This document shows, piece after piece, positions 1 through 8,502 of a DNA stretch of 64,000 nucleotides. The stretch is from Arenimonas soli (GTDB lineage Bacteria; Pseudomonadota; Gammaproteobacteria; Xanthomonadales; Xanthomonadaceae): contig NZ_BMKC01000001.1 in NCBI RefSeq assembly GCF_014643775.1, forward strand, positions 744,001 through 808,000. The letters are read 5' to 3'. Position 1 is the first letter of the stretch; the number at the start of each line of letters is the position of its first letter. Both the position numbers and the translations under genes were made by a program. The notes under the pieces were generated by a model. It was given only the letters and a program-made list of their open reading frames with translations, searched no databases and was not told where the DNA came from.

Positions 1-1277
1 CCTGGTACGACAGCCACGGCGACCGGTACACCAAGCCCGAACAGGTCGCGGTGGAATACGTCGAAATCGACGGCGCCACCCTGGAGGTGCCGACCGTGGT
101 CGACGAGCAGACCCTGCGCCAGCGCTACGACGAACAGCGCCGTCGCTACGTCACCGAGCCGGTTCGCACGGCGGCGCACATCCTGGTTTCCGTGCCGGCC
201 GACGCCGACGAGGCCGAAGTCGAGGCCGCGCGCGAACGCGCCCAGGCCCTGGCCGACCAGGCCCGCGAACCCGGTGCCGATTTCGCCGCGCTGGCCCGCG
301 AAAACTCCGATGACGTCGGCTCCAGGGCCGACGGCGGCATGCTCGGCCCGATCGAAGCCGGCGTGTTCGAGGGTCCGTTCCAGGACGCGCTGTTCGGCCT
401 GGACGAAGTCGGCCAGGTGGCCGACCCAGCGCGCACGCCCGAGGGCTGGCACGTCATCCAGCTCGCCGACCTGGAGCCGGGCAGCGAACGCAGCTTTGAC
501 GAAGTGCGCGGCGAGATCGAAGCCGAATACCTGGCCACCGAGCGCGACCGCGTCTACAGCGACCTGGGCAACCGCCTGATCGAGCGCATCTACCGCGACC
601 CCACCGCGCTCGCGCCGGCAGCCAAGGAAGTGGGCCTGGAGGTCAAGCGCACCGGCCTGTTCGCCCGCGATGCCGGCGAAGGCATCGCGGCCATGGCGGA
701 AGTGCGCCAGGCCGCCTTTGCCGACGCCCAGCGGGTCGACCGCCAGGTCAGCGATGCCGTCGAGATCGGCCCCAACCACCTGGTGGTGCTGCACGTGGTC
801 GAAGTCGAGCCGGCCGCGCTGATTCCCTTCGAAGAGGTGCGTGAGCAGGTACGCGCCGACCTGGTCGCCGACAGCCTGTCCAAGGCGTCGGAGAAGCAGG
901 CCCAGGCCCTGCTTGAACGTGCCCGTGCCGGCGAGTCCTTCGCCGACCTGGCCAGCGACGTTGGCCGCACCGTGGCCGAGCTGCCGGCGCTGACCCGCCA
1001 GTCGCCGCTGCCGCCGATGCTGCTTGAAGAGGCCTTCCGCCTGTCGGCGCCTACCGGGGACGCCCCCAGCGTCGGCATGGTGCGCCTGGGCGCCGATCGC
1101 CATGCCCTGGTGCGGGTGACCGCGGTGCGCGAAGGGGAGGTCGGTGAACTCGACGACGCCACCCGCGACGCCCTGCGCCAGCAGCTGGCCCAGGCACGGG
1201 CCGTGGTCGAGGCCGAGGCCTACGTGCGGGCGCTGCGCCGCCAGTACACCGTCACGGTGGCCGAAGACCGGCTCTGA
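1..1277 (+). CDS. ppiD: Peptidylprolyl isomerase PpiD, 3' part (5' end outside window)
   Basis: This is the C-terminal ~425 residues of a PpiD/SurA-type periplasmic foldase. The frame is open from the first bases of the window, so the N-terminal membrane anchor and chaperone region lie upstream. The visible part has a parvulin rotamase domain: the segment AAHILVSVP, then a GADFAALARENSDD stretch, a GGMLGPIE turn, and a GWHVIQL strand. A second, degenerate parvulin-like and helical region follows, as in E. coli PpiD. The family is anchored in the inner membrane at the SecYEG exit and helps fold outer-membrane and periplasmic proteins. An apparent GTG start at position 51 is internal, because the upstream codons also match the family. 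The gene ends just before a strong bidirectional terminator and converges on fabI. Confidence 0.93.
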   Translation, partial: WYDSHGDRYTKPEQVAVEYVEIDGATLEVPTVVDEQTLRQRYDEQRRRYVTEPVRTAAHILVSVPADADEAEVEAARERAQALADQAREPGADFAALARENSDDVGSRADGGMLGPIEAGVFEGPFQDALFGLDEVGQVADPARTPEGWHVIQLADLEPGSERSFDEVRGEIEAEYLATERDRVYSDLGNRLIERIYRDPTALAPAAKEVGLEVKRTGLFARDAGEGIAAMAEVRQAAFADAQRVDRQVSDAVEIGPNHLVVLHVVEVEPAALIPFEEVREQVRADLVADSLSKASEKQAQALLERARAGESFADLASDVGRTVAELPALTRQSPLPPMLLEEAFRLSAPTGDAPSVGMVRLGADRHALVRVTAVREGEVGELDDATRDALRQQLAQARAVVEAEAYVRALRRQYTVTVAEDRL

Positions 1278-1296
1278 GCCAGGCACGCCGCCCACG

Positions 1297-1326
1297 AAAA
1301 AGGCCCGGGATTTTCCGGGCCTTTTT
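1297..1326. terminator. Bidirectional intrinsic terminator between ppiD and fabI
   Basis: A perfect 12-bp stem (AAAAAGGCCCGG / CCGGGCCTTTTT) encloses a six-base loop. It has an A-run on one side and a T-run on the other, so it can stop transcription from both directions. It lies between two convergent genes, where a shared terminator is expected. Confidence 0.92.
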
Positions 1327-1358
1327 CTTGGTGCCGCCGGACGGTCCCGGTCGCTGGT

Positions 1359-2150
1359 TCAGACCCCTTCGATGCCGGTCATGCCCAGGATGTTGTAACC
1401 CGCGTCCACGTAGGTCACTTCGCCGGTGACGCCCGAGGCCAGGTCCGAGCAAAGGAAGGCGGCGACGTTGCCGACGTCCTCGATCGTGACGCTGCGGCGC
1501 AGCGGGGCGTACTCCTCGACGTGGCCAAGCATCTTGCGGAAGTTGGCGATGCCCGCCGCCGCCAGGGTCTTGATCGGCCCGGCCGAGATCGCGTTCACGC
1601 GGGTGCCCTCGGGGCCCAGGTTCAGGGCCAGGTAGCGCATGTTCGCTTCAAGGCTGGCCTTGGCCACACCCATGACGTTGTAGTTCACCAGCGCGCGCTG
1701 GGCGCCCAGGTAGCTCAGCGTCAGGATGCTGCCGCCGCGGCCCTTCATCATCGGCCGGGCGGCCTTGGCCAGGGCGGCCAGGCTGTAGCTGGAGATGTCG
1801 TGGGCGATGCGGAAGTTCTCGCGGCTCAGGCCCTGCAGGTATTCACCCTCGATGGCCTCGCGCGGCGCGAAGCCGACCGAGTGCACCAGGATGTCCAGGC
1901 CGTCCCAGCGCTTGCCCAGTTCGGCGAAGACGCTGTCGATCTGGGCATCGTCGGCCACGTCCAGCGGCAGCACGATGTCCGAACCGTTTTCGCGCGCGGC
2001 GTCTTCGACGCGCGACTTGAGCTTGTCGTTCTGGTAGGTGAAAGCCAGTTCGGCGCCTTCACGGTGCATGGCCTCGGCGATGCCGGTGGCGATGGAACGC
2101 TGGCTGGCGATACCTACGATCAGGGCACGTTTGCCCGTCAGAAATCCCAT
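1359..2150 (-). CDS. fabI: Enoyl-[acyl-carrier-protein] reductase FabI (NADH)
   Basis: Catalyses the last step of each fatty-acid elongation cycle in the cytoplasm by reducing trans-2-enoyl-ACP. The protein is 263 residues, against 262 in E. coli. It shows the [13 protein letters not shown] nucleotide-binding segment and the FabI-type catalytic set SYLGAQRA...[10 protein letters not shown], with Tyr146, Tyr156 and Lys163 equivalents. The ATG at 2150 was chosen because GGAGGAGAAC lies directly upstream and because the protein then begins [13 protein letters not shown], like other FabI proteins; longer versions of the frame run into mltD. FabI is the target of triclosan and related inhibitors. 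It stands apart from the main fab cluster near 32-37 kb. I could not pick a convincing promoter in the 85 bases upstream. Confidence 0.97.
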   Translation of the reverse strand: MGFLTGKRALIVGIASQRSIATGIAEAMHREGAELAFTYQNDKLKSRVEDAARENGSDIVLPLDVADDAQIDSVFAELGKRWDGLDILVHSVGFAPREAIEGEYLQGLSRENFRIAHDISSYSLAALAKAARPMMKGRGGSILTLSYLGAQRALVNYNVMGVAKASLEANMRYLALNLGPEGTRVNAISAGPIKTLAAAGIANFRKMLGHVEEYAPLRRSVTIEDVGNVAAFLCSDLASGVTGEVTYVDAGYNILGMTGIEGV

Positions 2151-2235
2151 GTTCTCCTCCTGATGCCGCCGTGTCGGCGGTGCGAACGCCCTAGTTTCGC
2201 CCGGCGCGGGCCATACCGCCAAGCATGGAGCCGTA

Positions 2236-3447
2236 TCAGGGGTCCACCTGCACCTCCTGGCCGACCTGCAGCACGGACCGGGCATCCATGTCATTGAGCC
2301 GGTAGAGCTGGCGCAGGCCAACGCCGTACTTGCGGGCGATGCCCGACAGGGTGTCGCCGCTGCGCACGCGGTGGCTGCGCGCCGGCGCGTCGCCGGCGGG
2401 CGGGGCCGCGGGCAGGTCGCGTGCCGCCAGCAGCATGGCCGGGTTGGCGGGCACCAGCACTTCGCGCGGGGCACCTGCGGGCAGGCGGCCACCCCGGTAG
2501 GCGGGGTTGAGCCGGCGCAGTTCGCGGGCATCCACCAGCAGCTTCAGCGCCGCCTGGTCGAGACTGCTGGTGCCGGGCGGCAGCGGCAGGCGCGCCAGCG
2601 GCACGAAGCGCGCATCGCGCGGCAGTTCCAGGTCGTGCCGTTCGGGTTTGGCGATCAGGCAGGCCAGGGCGCGCAGCTTGGCCACGTAGTCGTAGGTGAT
2701 GCGCGACAACCCCTGCGGCAGCCTGCGTTCGCCCGAGGCGTTGCGGTGCCCGTTGGACCTGAAGGCGCGCAGGATCCTGTATTCGCCGGCGTTGTAGGCC
2801 ATGGCCGTGGCTCGCCAGTCGCCGTCGAAACGGGCCGACAGGTCGACCAGGTAGTCCAGCGCGGCGTCGGTGGACGCCACCGGCGAAAGGCGGCCGTCAT
2901 AGCCGGACTGGATGCGGATGCCGTGGTTGCGCGCGGTGCTGGCGATCATCTGCCACATGCCCGCCGGCCCGCCCGGGCCGATGGCGGCCGGGCGATACCA
3001 GCTTTCGACGATGGGGATGAGCGCGAACTCCGCCGGCAGGCCGCGCCGGTCCACTTCCGTGGCGACGTAGGCCATCAGCGGCAGGACTTCCTCCAGGTGC
3101 CGGGCGAAGGACGCCGGGTGCCCTGCGTAGCGCTTGCGCCAGGCCCGGTTGGCCTCGCCCTTGATGCAGACGGGCGACTGGAAGTTTTCGGCCAGGTGGT
3201 CGAACAGTTCGGCGCCGGTATCGATGGGGTCGGGCGGCGGTGGGGGTTCGGGCGCCGCCAGCGCCGGGGGCGCGCCGCGCGCGACGGCGTCCGCGCGGGG
3301 CGTCGGCTCGGCAGGCCCGGCTTCCGCGGCCGGCGCGACCGCGGCGGGCGGCGACGCATCGTCTTGCGTCGCCACCGGTTTGACCGGCAGCTGGCAAGCG
3401 GCCAGCAGCAGGGCCGGCATCAGCAACAGCGCCTTCAAGGACCTCAT
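2236..3447 (-). CDS. mltD: Membrane-bound lytic murein transglycosylase D, lipoprotein with one LysM domain
   Basis: Cleaves the glycan strand of peptidoglycan with formation of 1,6-anhydromuramic acid. It has a type II signal peptide with lipobox LLAAC (Cys18), then a Pro/Ala-rich linker to about residue 75. The SLT domain follows, with catalytic Glu148 in IVESWYRP, a GPAGMWQMI segment and the AYNAGEY motif near 217-223. A single C-terminal LysM repeat (about 358-402) would bind peptidoglycan. E. coli MltD has two LysM repeats and is longer (452 residues against 403 here). Its ATG overlaps the gloB stop codon (ATGA), so the two genes are translationally coupled in the order gloB-mltD. Confidence 0.93.
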   Translation of the reverse strand: MRSLKALLLMPALLLAACQLPVKPVATQDDASPPAAVAPAAEAGPAEPTPRADAVARGAPPALAAPEPPPPPDPIDTGAELFDHLAENFQSPVCIKGEANRAWRKRYAGHPASFARHLEEVLPLMAYVATEVDRRGLPAEFALIPIVESWYRPAAIGPGGPAGMWQMIASTARNHGIRIQSGYDGRLSPVASTDAALDYLVDLSARFDGDWRATAMAYNAGEYRILRAFRSNGHRNASGERRLPQGLSRITYDYVAKLRALACLIAKPERHDLELPRDARFVPLARLPLPPGTSSLDQAALKLLVDARELRRLNPAYRGGRLPAGAPREVLVPANPAMLLAARDLPAAPPAGDAPARSHRVRSGDTLSGIARKYGVGLRQLYRLNDMDARSVLQVGQEVQVDP

Positions 3448-4244
3448 CCGGCGAACCCGTCCTTCCAGGCACGCAGCTCGGCGAAGGTCTCGAGCCGGTC
3501 CCGGGGCGGGCGGCCCAGGCGCCGGCCGATGCTTTCGCGCACCTGCGGGGTGTCCACGCGCAGGAAGGGATTGCAGGCACGTTCGCTGGCCAGGGACACC
3601 GGCAGGCTGGGTTCGCCGCGGGCGCGCAGCTGACGTACGTCGTCCAGGCGCTGGTCGCGGTCGGGGTTGCCGGGTTCGGCCTCCCTGGCAAAGCGCCCGT
3701 TGGCTTCGGTGTACTCGTGGGCGCAGCAGACCCGGGTATCGCCGGGCAGGGCGGCCAGCCGGTCGAGCGAGGCGAGCATCTGCGCCGGGCTGCCTTCGAA
3801 CAGCCGGCCGCAGCCCAGGCTGAACAGGGTGTCGCCGCAGAGCAGCAGGCCGGCGCCGTGGAAGGCGATGTGGCTGCGCGTGTGGCCCGGTACGGCGATA
3901 ACGTCGAAGCTGGCGCCCAGGGCAGGTACCTTCACCTGGTCGCCGTCAGCGACCTGCGTGGTGCCGGAGGGCATGCGCGGGTCGTCCGGGCCGTGGCAGG
4001 GAACGGGGAACGCTTCCAGCACTGCCTGGACGCCACCGACATGGTCGGGGTGGTGGTGGGTCAGCAGCACCGCCACCGGCCGCAGGCCGCGCGAGGCGGC
4101 GGCCAGGACCGGCGCCGCGTCGCCCGGATCGACCACGATGCAGTCGCCGCCGGGGCCGGCCAGCAGCCAGATGTAGTTGTCCTGGAATGCCGGCAGCGCG
4201 ATGACTTCCAAGGGGCTGGCGGGGTTTTCCGGGACTTCGGGCAA
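3444..4244 (-). CDS. gloB: Hydroxyacylglutathione hydrolase (glyoxalase II)
   Basis: Hydrolyses S-D-lactoylglutathione to D-lactate and glutathione, the second step of methylglyoxal detoxification. The metallo-beta-lactamase fold shows THHHPDHVGG (His63, His65, Asp67, His68), GHTRSH, LLCGDTLFSLGCGRLFEG and CAHEYTEAN, and the C-terminal glyoxalase II domain ends near NPFLR. There is no ATG or GTG in a sensible place. The TTG at 4244 is preceded by GAGG at about 8 bases and gives 266 residues, near the usual 251-258; a second TTG at 4211 would remove 11 residues. It is divergent from the methyltransferase gene, with 42 bp between the starts. Confidence 0.94.
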   Translation of the reverse strand: MPEVPENPASPLEVIALPAFQDNYIWLLAGPGGDCIVVDPGDAAPVLAAASRGLRPVAVLLTHHHPDHVGGVQAVLEAFPVPCHGPDDPRMPSGTTQVADGDQVKVPALGASFDVIAVPGHTRSHIAFHGAGLLLCGDTLFSLGCGRLFEGSPAQMLASLDRLAALPGDTRVCCAHEYTEANGRFAREAEPGNPDRDQRLDDVRQLRARGEPSLPVSLASERACNPFLRVDTPQVRESIGRRLGRPPRDRLETFAELRAWKDGFAG

Positions 4245-4286
4245 GCGGGGTGACCTCGATGGCGTGAATGACGCAGAATCGGAAAC

Positions 4287-4979
4287 ATGCCCGCGGCTCC
4301 CACCCCCCGTCAACACGAAGGCAGCGCCGACTCCTGGTTCTGCCGGGACCCCGGCCTGGCCCTGCTGCACCAGATCCAGCGCGAGGCCATACCTGAGCTT
4401 ACGCGCGTATTCGGGCACAGCGGCCTGTACCTGCGCCCCTGCCAGGCGCTGCCGGAAACCCTGTCGGGCAACATGCTGGCGCAGGTACTGGGCCTTTACC
4501 GACACGAGGACCACCTGCAGGGTGCGCTGGCCTGCCGGGACGAAGCCCTGCCGCTGGCCAGCGGCAGCCTGTCGCTGGTCTACGCGCTGTGCGTGCTGGA
4601 AACCTCGCCCGCCCCGGACGCCCTGGTGGGCGAAATCGCCCGCGTGCTCAAGCCTGGCGGCGTGGCCCTGCTGGCCAGCCTCAATCCCTGGAGCCTGGCG
4701 CGCCTGCGCTGGGCCCTGCGCGGACTGCGCGGCATCGATCCGGTGCGGCTGGGCCAGCAAGTGGTCGACCACGGCCTGGAGATCGAGCGCCAGCACTGGC
4801 TGGGGCCGGTCTGGGCACCGGTGTCGGGACTTGAACTGCGCGAACCACGTGGCCAGGGCCTGTTTGCCGGCCTGCGGGCGGCCCACCTTATCGTCGCGCG
4901 CCGGCGCGAGCCCGGCATGACGCCGCTTCGCGCCGGCACCCCGACCATGGCCCTGCGGCCGGGAATCACTGCTGGATGA
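4287..4979 (+). CDS. Class I SAM-dependent methyltransferase-like protein next to rnhA
   Basis: A 230-residue protein of the Methyltransf_11 type that commonly sits between gloB and rnhA in gammaproteobacteria. The clearest signature is the C-terminal half of the fold: [18 protein letters not shown], then [22 protein letters not shown], which matches the motif after strand 4 and the RVLKPGG turn. A glycine-rich SAM-binding motif I is not obvious, so activity is uncertain. The natural substrate is not known to me. The C-terminal 30 residues are Arg/Pro rich and look disordered. It ends 7 bp before rnhA. Confidence 0.8.
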   Translation: MPAAPTPRQHEGSADSWFCRDPGLALLHQIQREAIPELTRVFGHSGLYLRPCQALPETLSGNMLAQVLGLYRHEDHLQGALACRDEALPLASGSLSLVYALCVLETSPAPDALVGEIARVLKPGGVALLASLNPWSLARLRWALRGLRGIDPVRLGQQVVDHGLEIERQHWLGPVWAPVSGLELREPRGQGLFAGLRAAHLIVARRREPGMTPLRAGTPTMALRPGITAG

Positions 4980-4986
4980 GCCCTAC

Positions 4987-5430
4987 TTGAGCAAGAAGAT
5001 CGTTGAAATCCACACCGATGGTGCCTGCCTGGGCAACCCCGGGCCGGGCGGCTGGGCGGCGTTGCTGTGCCATGCCGGCCGCGAGCGTGAACTGGCCGGC
5101 GGCGAGTCCGAAACCACCAACAACCGCATGGAGCTGATGGCGGCGATCATGGCGCTCGAGGCGCTGAAGTCGCCCTGCGAGGTCGAGTTGTCCACCGACT
5201 CGCAGTACGTGCAGAAGGGCATCGGCGAATGGCTGCCCAACTGGATCCGCCGTGGCTGGAAGACCGCCGCCGGCCAGCCGGTGAAGAACCAGGACCTCTG
5301 GATCCGGCTCGACGCCGCGGCCAGGCCGCACACGGTGCGCTGGAAGTGGGTCAAGGGCCATGCCGGCCACGTCGAAAACGAACGCGTGGACAAGCTTGCC
5401 CGCGCCGAAGCCGAAAAATTCAGGAGTTGA
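4987..5430 (+). CDS. rnhA: Ribonuclease HI
   Basis: Cleaves the RNA strand of RNA-DNA hybrids (R-loops, primer removal). The protein is 147 residues, close to the usual 155. All four acidic catalytic residues are visible: Asp11 ([11 protein letters not shown]), Glu49 (NNRMEL), Asp71 (STDSQYV) and Asp135 (ERVDKLAR), with the KGHAGH histidine loop near 124-128. Translation apparently starts at a TTG; this gives [13 protein letters not shown], the expected N-terminus, and no ATG is available. It is followed after 8 bp by dnaQ, the common rnhA-dnaQ pair. Confidence 0.97.
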   Translation: MSKKIVEIHTDGACLGNPGPGGWAALLCHAGRERELAGGESETTNNRMELMAAIMALEALKSPCEVELSTDSQYVQKGIGEWLPNWIRRGWKTAAGQPVKNQDLWIRLDAAARPHTVRWKWVKGHAGHVENERVDKLARAEAEKFRS

Positions 5431-5438
5431 ACCGCCGC

Positions 5439-6158
5439 ATGCGCCAGATCGTTCTCGACACCGAAACCACCGGCCTGTCCTGGGAAAAGGGCAACCGCGT
5501 GGTCGAGATTGGCTGCATCGAACTGGTCGAGCGGCGGCCGACCGGGCGGCATTTCCACCGTTACTTCAACCCCGGTCGCGAAATGGAACCGGGTGCGCAG
5601 GAAGTCACCGGCCTGACCCTGGAGTTCCTGCAGGACAAACCGCGCTTCGAAACCGCGGTCGATGAGTTCATCGAATTCATCCGCGATTCGGAGCTGATCA
5701 TCCACAACGCCAGCTTCGACGTCGGCTTCCTGGACTACGAACTGTCGCTGGCGGGAAAACACTTCGGCCGCATCACCGACCACGCCGGCGTGCTCGACAC
5801 CCTGGCGATGGCGCGCGAACGCTACCCGGGCCAGCGCAACTCACTCGACGCCCTTTGCCGTCGCCTGGGCGTGGACAATGGCCACCGCAAGCTGCACGGC
5901 GCGCTGCTCGACGCCGAGCTGCTGGCCGAGGTGTACCTGGGCATGACCTCGGGCCAGGGCGACCTGGGCCTGGCCGCGAGCGGCGAAGGCGACGGTGCCG
6001 CCGCCGCGGCCACCGCCACCCGCCTGGCCAGCGCGACGGTGCCGCGGGTGCTGCGGCTCGCCAGCGCCGCCGAAGAGGCCGCCCACGCCGAACGGATGGC
6101 GAAAATCGCCGCAAAAGCCGGCAAACTGCTCTGGCCCGGGACCGCATCCGGCGCCTGA
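5439..6158 (+). CDS. dnaQ: DNA polymerase III epsilon subunit (3'-5' proofreading exonuclease)
   Basis: Proofreading subunit of the replicative polymerase core. The protein is 239 residues, against 243 in E. coli. DnaQ-type exonuclease motifs are complete: ExoI DTETTGL (Asp7, Glu9), ExoII NASFDVGFLDYE (Asp94) and ExoIII HGALLDAELLAEVY (His153, Asp158). After residue 170 comes a flexible Ala/Gly-rich tail and a final helix that in the family contacts the alpha subunit. The ATG at 5439 gives MRQIVLDTETTG; an in-frame TTG 12 bp earlier is possible but would add only four residues. Confidence 0.96.
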   Translation: MRQIVLDTETTGLSWEKGNRVVEIGCIELVERRPTGRHFHRYFNPGREMEPGAQEVTGLTLEFLQDKPRFETAVDEFIEFIRDSELIIHNASFDVGFLDYELSLAGKHFGRITDHAGVLDTLAMARERYPGQRNSLDALCRRLGVDNGHRKLHGALLDAELLAEVYLGMTSGQGDLGLAASGEGDGAAAAATATRLASATVPRVLRLASAAEEAAHAERMAKIAAKAGKLLWPGTASGA

Positions 6159-6202
6159 GCCCGTTGTTGGATGAGCCAAGGGTTTCCACCCGCGAGGTCG
6201 CC

Positions 6203-7708
6203 TTGAACGCCACTGTCCTGCTTACCTCGGTTGACATCGACATCCCCGGCTACCGCATCCTGCGGCCGATCGGCGAGGGCGGCATGGCCTCGGTGTTCCT
6301 GGCGGTGCAGGAATCGCTGGACCGCGAAGTGGCGCTGAAAGTCATGGCGCCCGCGCTGGCGGCCAACGCCGAGTTCGCGCACCGCTTCCTGACCGAAGGC
6401 AAGATCACCGCCAAGCTGCAGCACCCGAACCTGGTGACGGTCTACGACATCGGCAACCACGGCAACGTCTATTACTTGGCGGCCGAATACATCCCGGGCG
6501 GCACGCTCAAGGACCGCATCGAAGAAGGCGGGCTCAGCGTCGGCCAGATCCTCGACATCACCGCCGACATCGCCCACGGCCTGGACTTCGCCCACCAGAA
6601 GGGTTTCGTGCACCGCGACGTCAAGCCGGGCAACGTGCTTTTCCGCAACGACGGCCGCGTGGTGCTGGCCGACTTCGGCATCGCCAAGGCCATGGACGGC
6701 AGCAACAGTTCCACCGTCGCCGGTACGTCCATCGGCACCCCGGACTACATGAGCCCGGAGCAGGCGCGCGGCGAATCGGTGGACGGGCGCTCCGACCTCT
6801 ACAGCCTGGGCGCCGTGCTGTTCGAGATGCTGGCCGGCGAGCCGCCCTACCAGGCCAGCGACGCCTTCACCGTGGCGCTGATGCACGTCACCCACCCGGT
6901 GCCGGCCTTGCCCGAAGAACATGCCTGGCTGCAGCCGCTGGTCGAGGGCCTGATGGCGAAGGACCCGGCGCAGCGGTTCAACACCGGCGCGGCCTTCGTG
7001 GAAGCCATGCACAAGTGCGTGGCCGGCGCCCCGGCCGGCGCCGTGGGCGTGGAAACGCGGGCGCGGCGTCCCGGCAACGACCGCATCGCCGGCGCCACCC
7101 AGCAGCGCACCCGCATCCGCGCCAGCGAGAAGGCCGCGCGGCCGGCCTGGTTGCTGCCGGTGGCGGGCGCGGGCGGCGCGTTTGTGGTCGCCGTGCTGGC
7201 CTGGTGGCTGATGACGCCGTCTGCGCCCGAAGTCGCCGCCTCGCCGGCCACGGTGCAGATGCCCACGACGGCCGCTTCGGCGGCCGATGGTCCGCTGCCC
7301 GAAGGGTTCAGCCTGCCGGCGCCGGTGGATGCGCCGGCCGACGACCGGCTTGAGAGGCTGCTCAACGCCGGCGACGCGCTTTACGAAAACGCCATCAAGC
7401 CCGGTCCCGACTTCGGGCGAAAGCTCGACTATCCCGACGACGACAGTGCACTGGGCTACTACCGCCAGGCGCTGGCCGTCGACTCCGAAAATGCCCGCGC
7501 CCGGGCCGGGGTGGCGAACGTGGTCGCCTTCTACCGGAGCAATGCCTACGAAGCCTGCAAGCTGGGCCGCTGGGTGCAGTGCCAGGTGCTGGTGATGAAA
7601 GGGCAGGCGGTGGACCCGGCCGACCCCTTCCTGCAGCAGCTGCAGGACGCCGCGGTGGCGGGGAAGAACGGCGAAGACCCGGCGCTGCCGGCACCGCCCG
7701 CGGGCTGA
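6203..7708 (+). CDS. Membrane-anchored eukaryotic-type Ser/Thr protein kinase
   Basis: A Hanks-type kinase with a single C-terminal membrane anchor. Kinase domain residues 15-270 hold the P-loop GEGGMASVF, ATP-binding Lys46 (VALK), catalytic loop HRDVKPGN (Asp139), DFGIAK (Asp157), a GTPDYMSPEQ activation segment and the DLYSLG region. All key residues are present, so it should be active. A hydrophobic span at about 315-337 is followed by a Pro/Ala linker and a periplasmic TPR-like helical tail. There are no PASTA repeats. Start: TTG at 6203 with GAGG five bases upstream; no ATG is in frame nearby. It is convergent with a PP2C phosphatase, six bases away, which is the likely antagonist. Targets are unknown. 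Confidence 0.93.
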   Translation: MNATVLLTSVDIDIPGYRILRPIGEGGMASVFLAVQESLDREVALKVMAPALAANAEFAHRFLTEGKITAKLQHPNLVTVYDIGNHGNVYYLAAEYIPGGTLKDRIEEGGLSVGQILDITADIAHGLDFAHQKGFVHRDVKPGNVLFRNDGRVVLADFGIAKAMDGSNSSTVAGTSIGTPDYMSPEQARGESVDGRSDLYSLGAVLFEMLAGEPPYQASDAFTVALMHVTHPVPALPEEHAWLQPLVEGLMAKDPAQRFNTGAAFVEAMHKCVAGAPAGAVGVETRARRPGNDRIAGATQQRTRIRASEKAARPAWLLPVAGAGGAFVVAVLAWWLMTPSAPEVAASPATVQMPTTAASAADGPLPEGFSLPAPVDAPADDRLERLLNAGDALYENAIKPGPDFGRKLDYPDDDSALGYYRQALAVDSENARARAGVANVVAFYRSNAYEACKLGRWVQCQVLVMKGQAVDPADPFLQQLQDAAVAGKNGEDPALPAPPAG

Positions 7709-7714
7709 AGCCGC

Positions 7715-8416
7715 CTAGCGGCGGCGCAGCAGGATGACGGTGACGTTGTCCGAGCCGCCGCCGTCGAGCGCGGCCGACACCAGGTGGTCCACGCATTCCT
7801 GGGCCGACAGTTCGGTGCGCGCCAGCAGGGAAGCGATGGTGGCGTCGTCCACTTCCTCGGTCAGGCCGTCGCTGCACAGCAGCAGCTGCTGGCCGGGGCG
7901 CAGTTCCCCGGACAGGGTTTCCACCTTCAGGCTTTGCGGGTCGGTGACGCCCAGGGCCTGGGTGACCACGTTGCGGTGGGGGTGCACGCGTGCCTGTTCG
8001 GCGGTGATGGCGCCCTGGTCGATAAGTTCCTGCACGTAGCTGTGGTCGGCCGAGAGCTGGCGCAGTTCGCCGTTCCACAGGTAGGCGCGGCTGTCGCCGA
8101 CCCAGCCCACCTCGAAGCGGTTTTCGGCGATGCGCAGGGCCACCATGGTGGTGCCCATGGGCAGGCTTTCCGCACGCTGCTTGCTGTGCCGGATGATGTC
8201 TTCGTCGGCGCGGCGGATGGCGTCCGCCAGGGACCGCCCGGCGCGCACCTCGCGCACCACCGCGTCGCGGGCGAGCGCGCTGGCGACTTCGCCGAACTCG
8301 TGGCCGCCCATGCCGTCGGCCACCAGCCAAAGGCCCAGCTCGGCGTCGCCGTAATAGGTGTCCTCGTTCAGCTCGCGACGCAGGCCGACGTGGCTCAGGT
8401 GGCCGAATTCGATCAT
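7715..8416 (-). CDS. PP2C-family protein Ser/Thr phosphatase
   Basis: A soluble 233-residue PPM/PP2C phosphatase. Metal-binding and catalytic motifs are visible in order: NEDTYYG (Asp19), VADGMGGHEFG (Asp34), GDSRAYLW, DHSYVQEL, HPHRNVVTQALG, LLLCSDGLTEEV and GGSDNVTVILL. These match the Stp1/PrpC type that dephosphorylates Hanks-kinase substrates, using Mn2+ or Mg2+. The ATG at 8416 fits the family N-terminus (MIEFGHLSHVGLRRELNED). The tail-to-tail arrangement with the kinase gene suggests a kinase/phosphatase pair, though each must have its own promoter. Confidence 0.94.
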   Translation of the reverse strand: MIEFGHLSHVGLRRELNEDTYYGDAELGLWLVADGMGGHEFGEVASALARDAVVREVRAGRSLADAIRRADEDIIRHSKQRAESLPMGTTMVALRIAENRFEVGWVGDSRAYLWNGELRQLSADHSYVQELIDQGAITAEQARVHPHRNVVTQALGVTDPQSLKVETLSGELRPGQQLLLCSDGLTEEVDDATIASLLARTELSAQECVDHLVSAALDGGGSDNVTVILLRRR

Positions 8417-8502
8417 GCGCGCTGTCCGTGGTTGGCCGGCGTGGGGGTCGGGTCCATTCGCGACATCATGCGTTCGCCCCGCGCCGGGCTGCAAGCGGCC
8501 AC

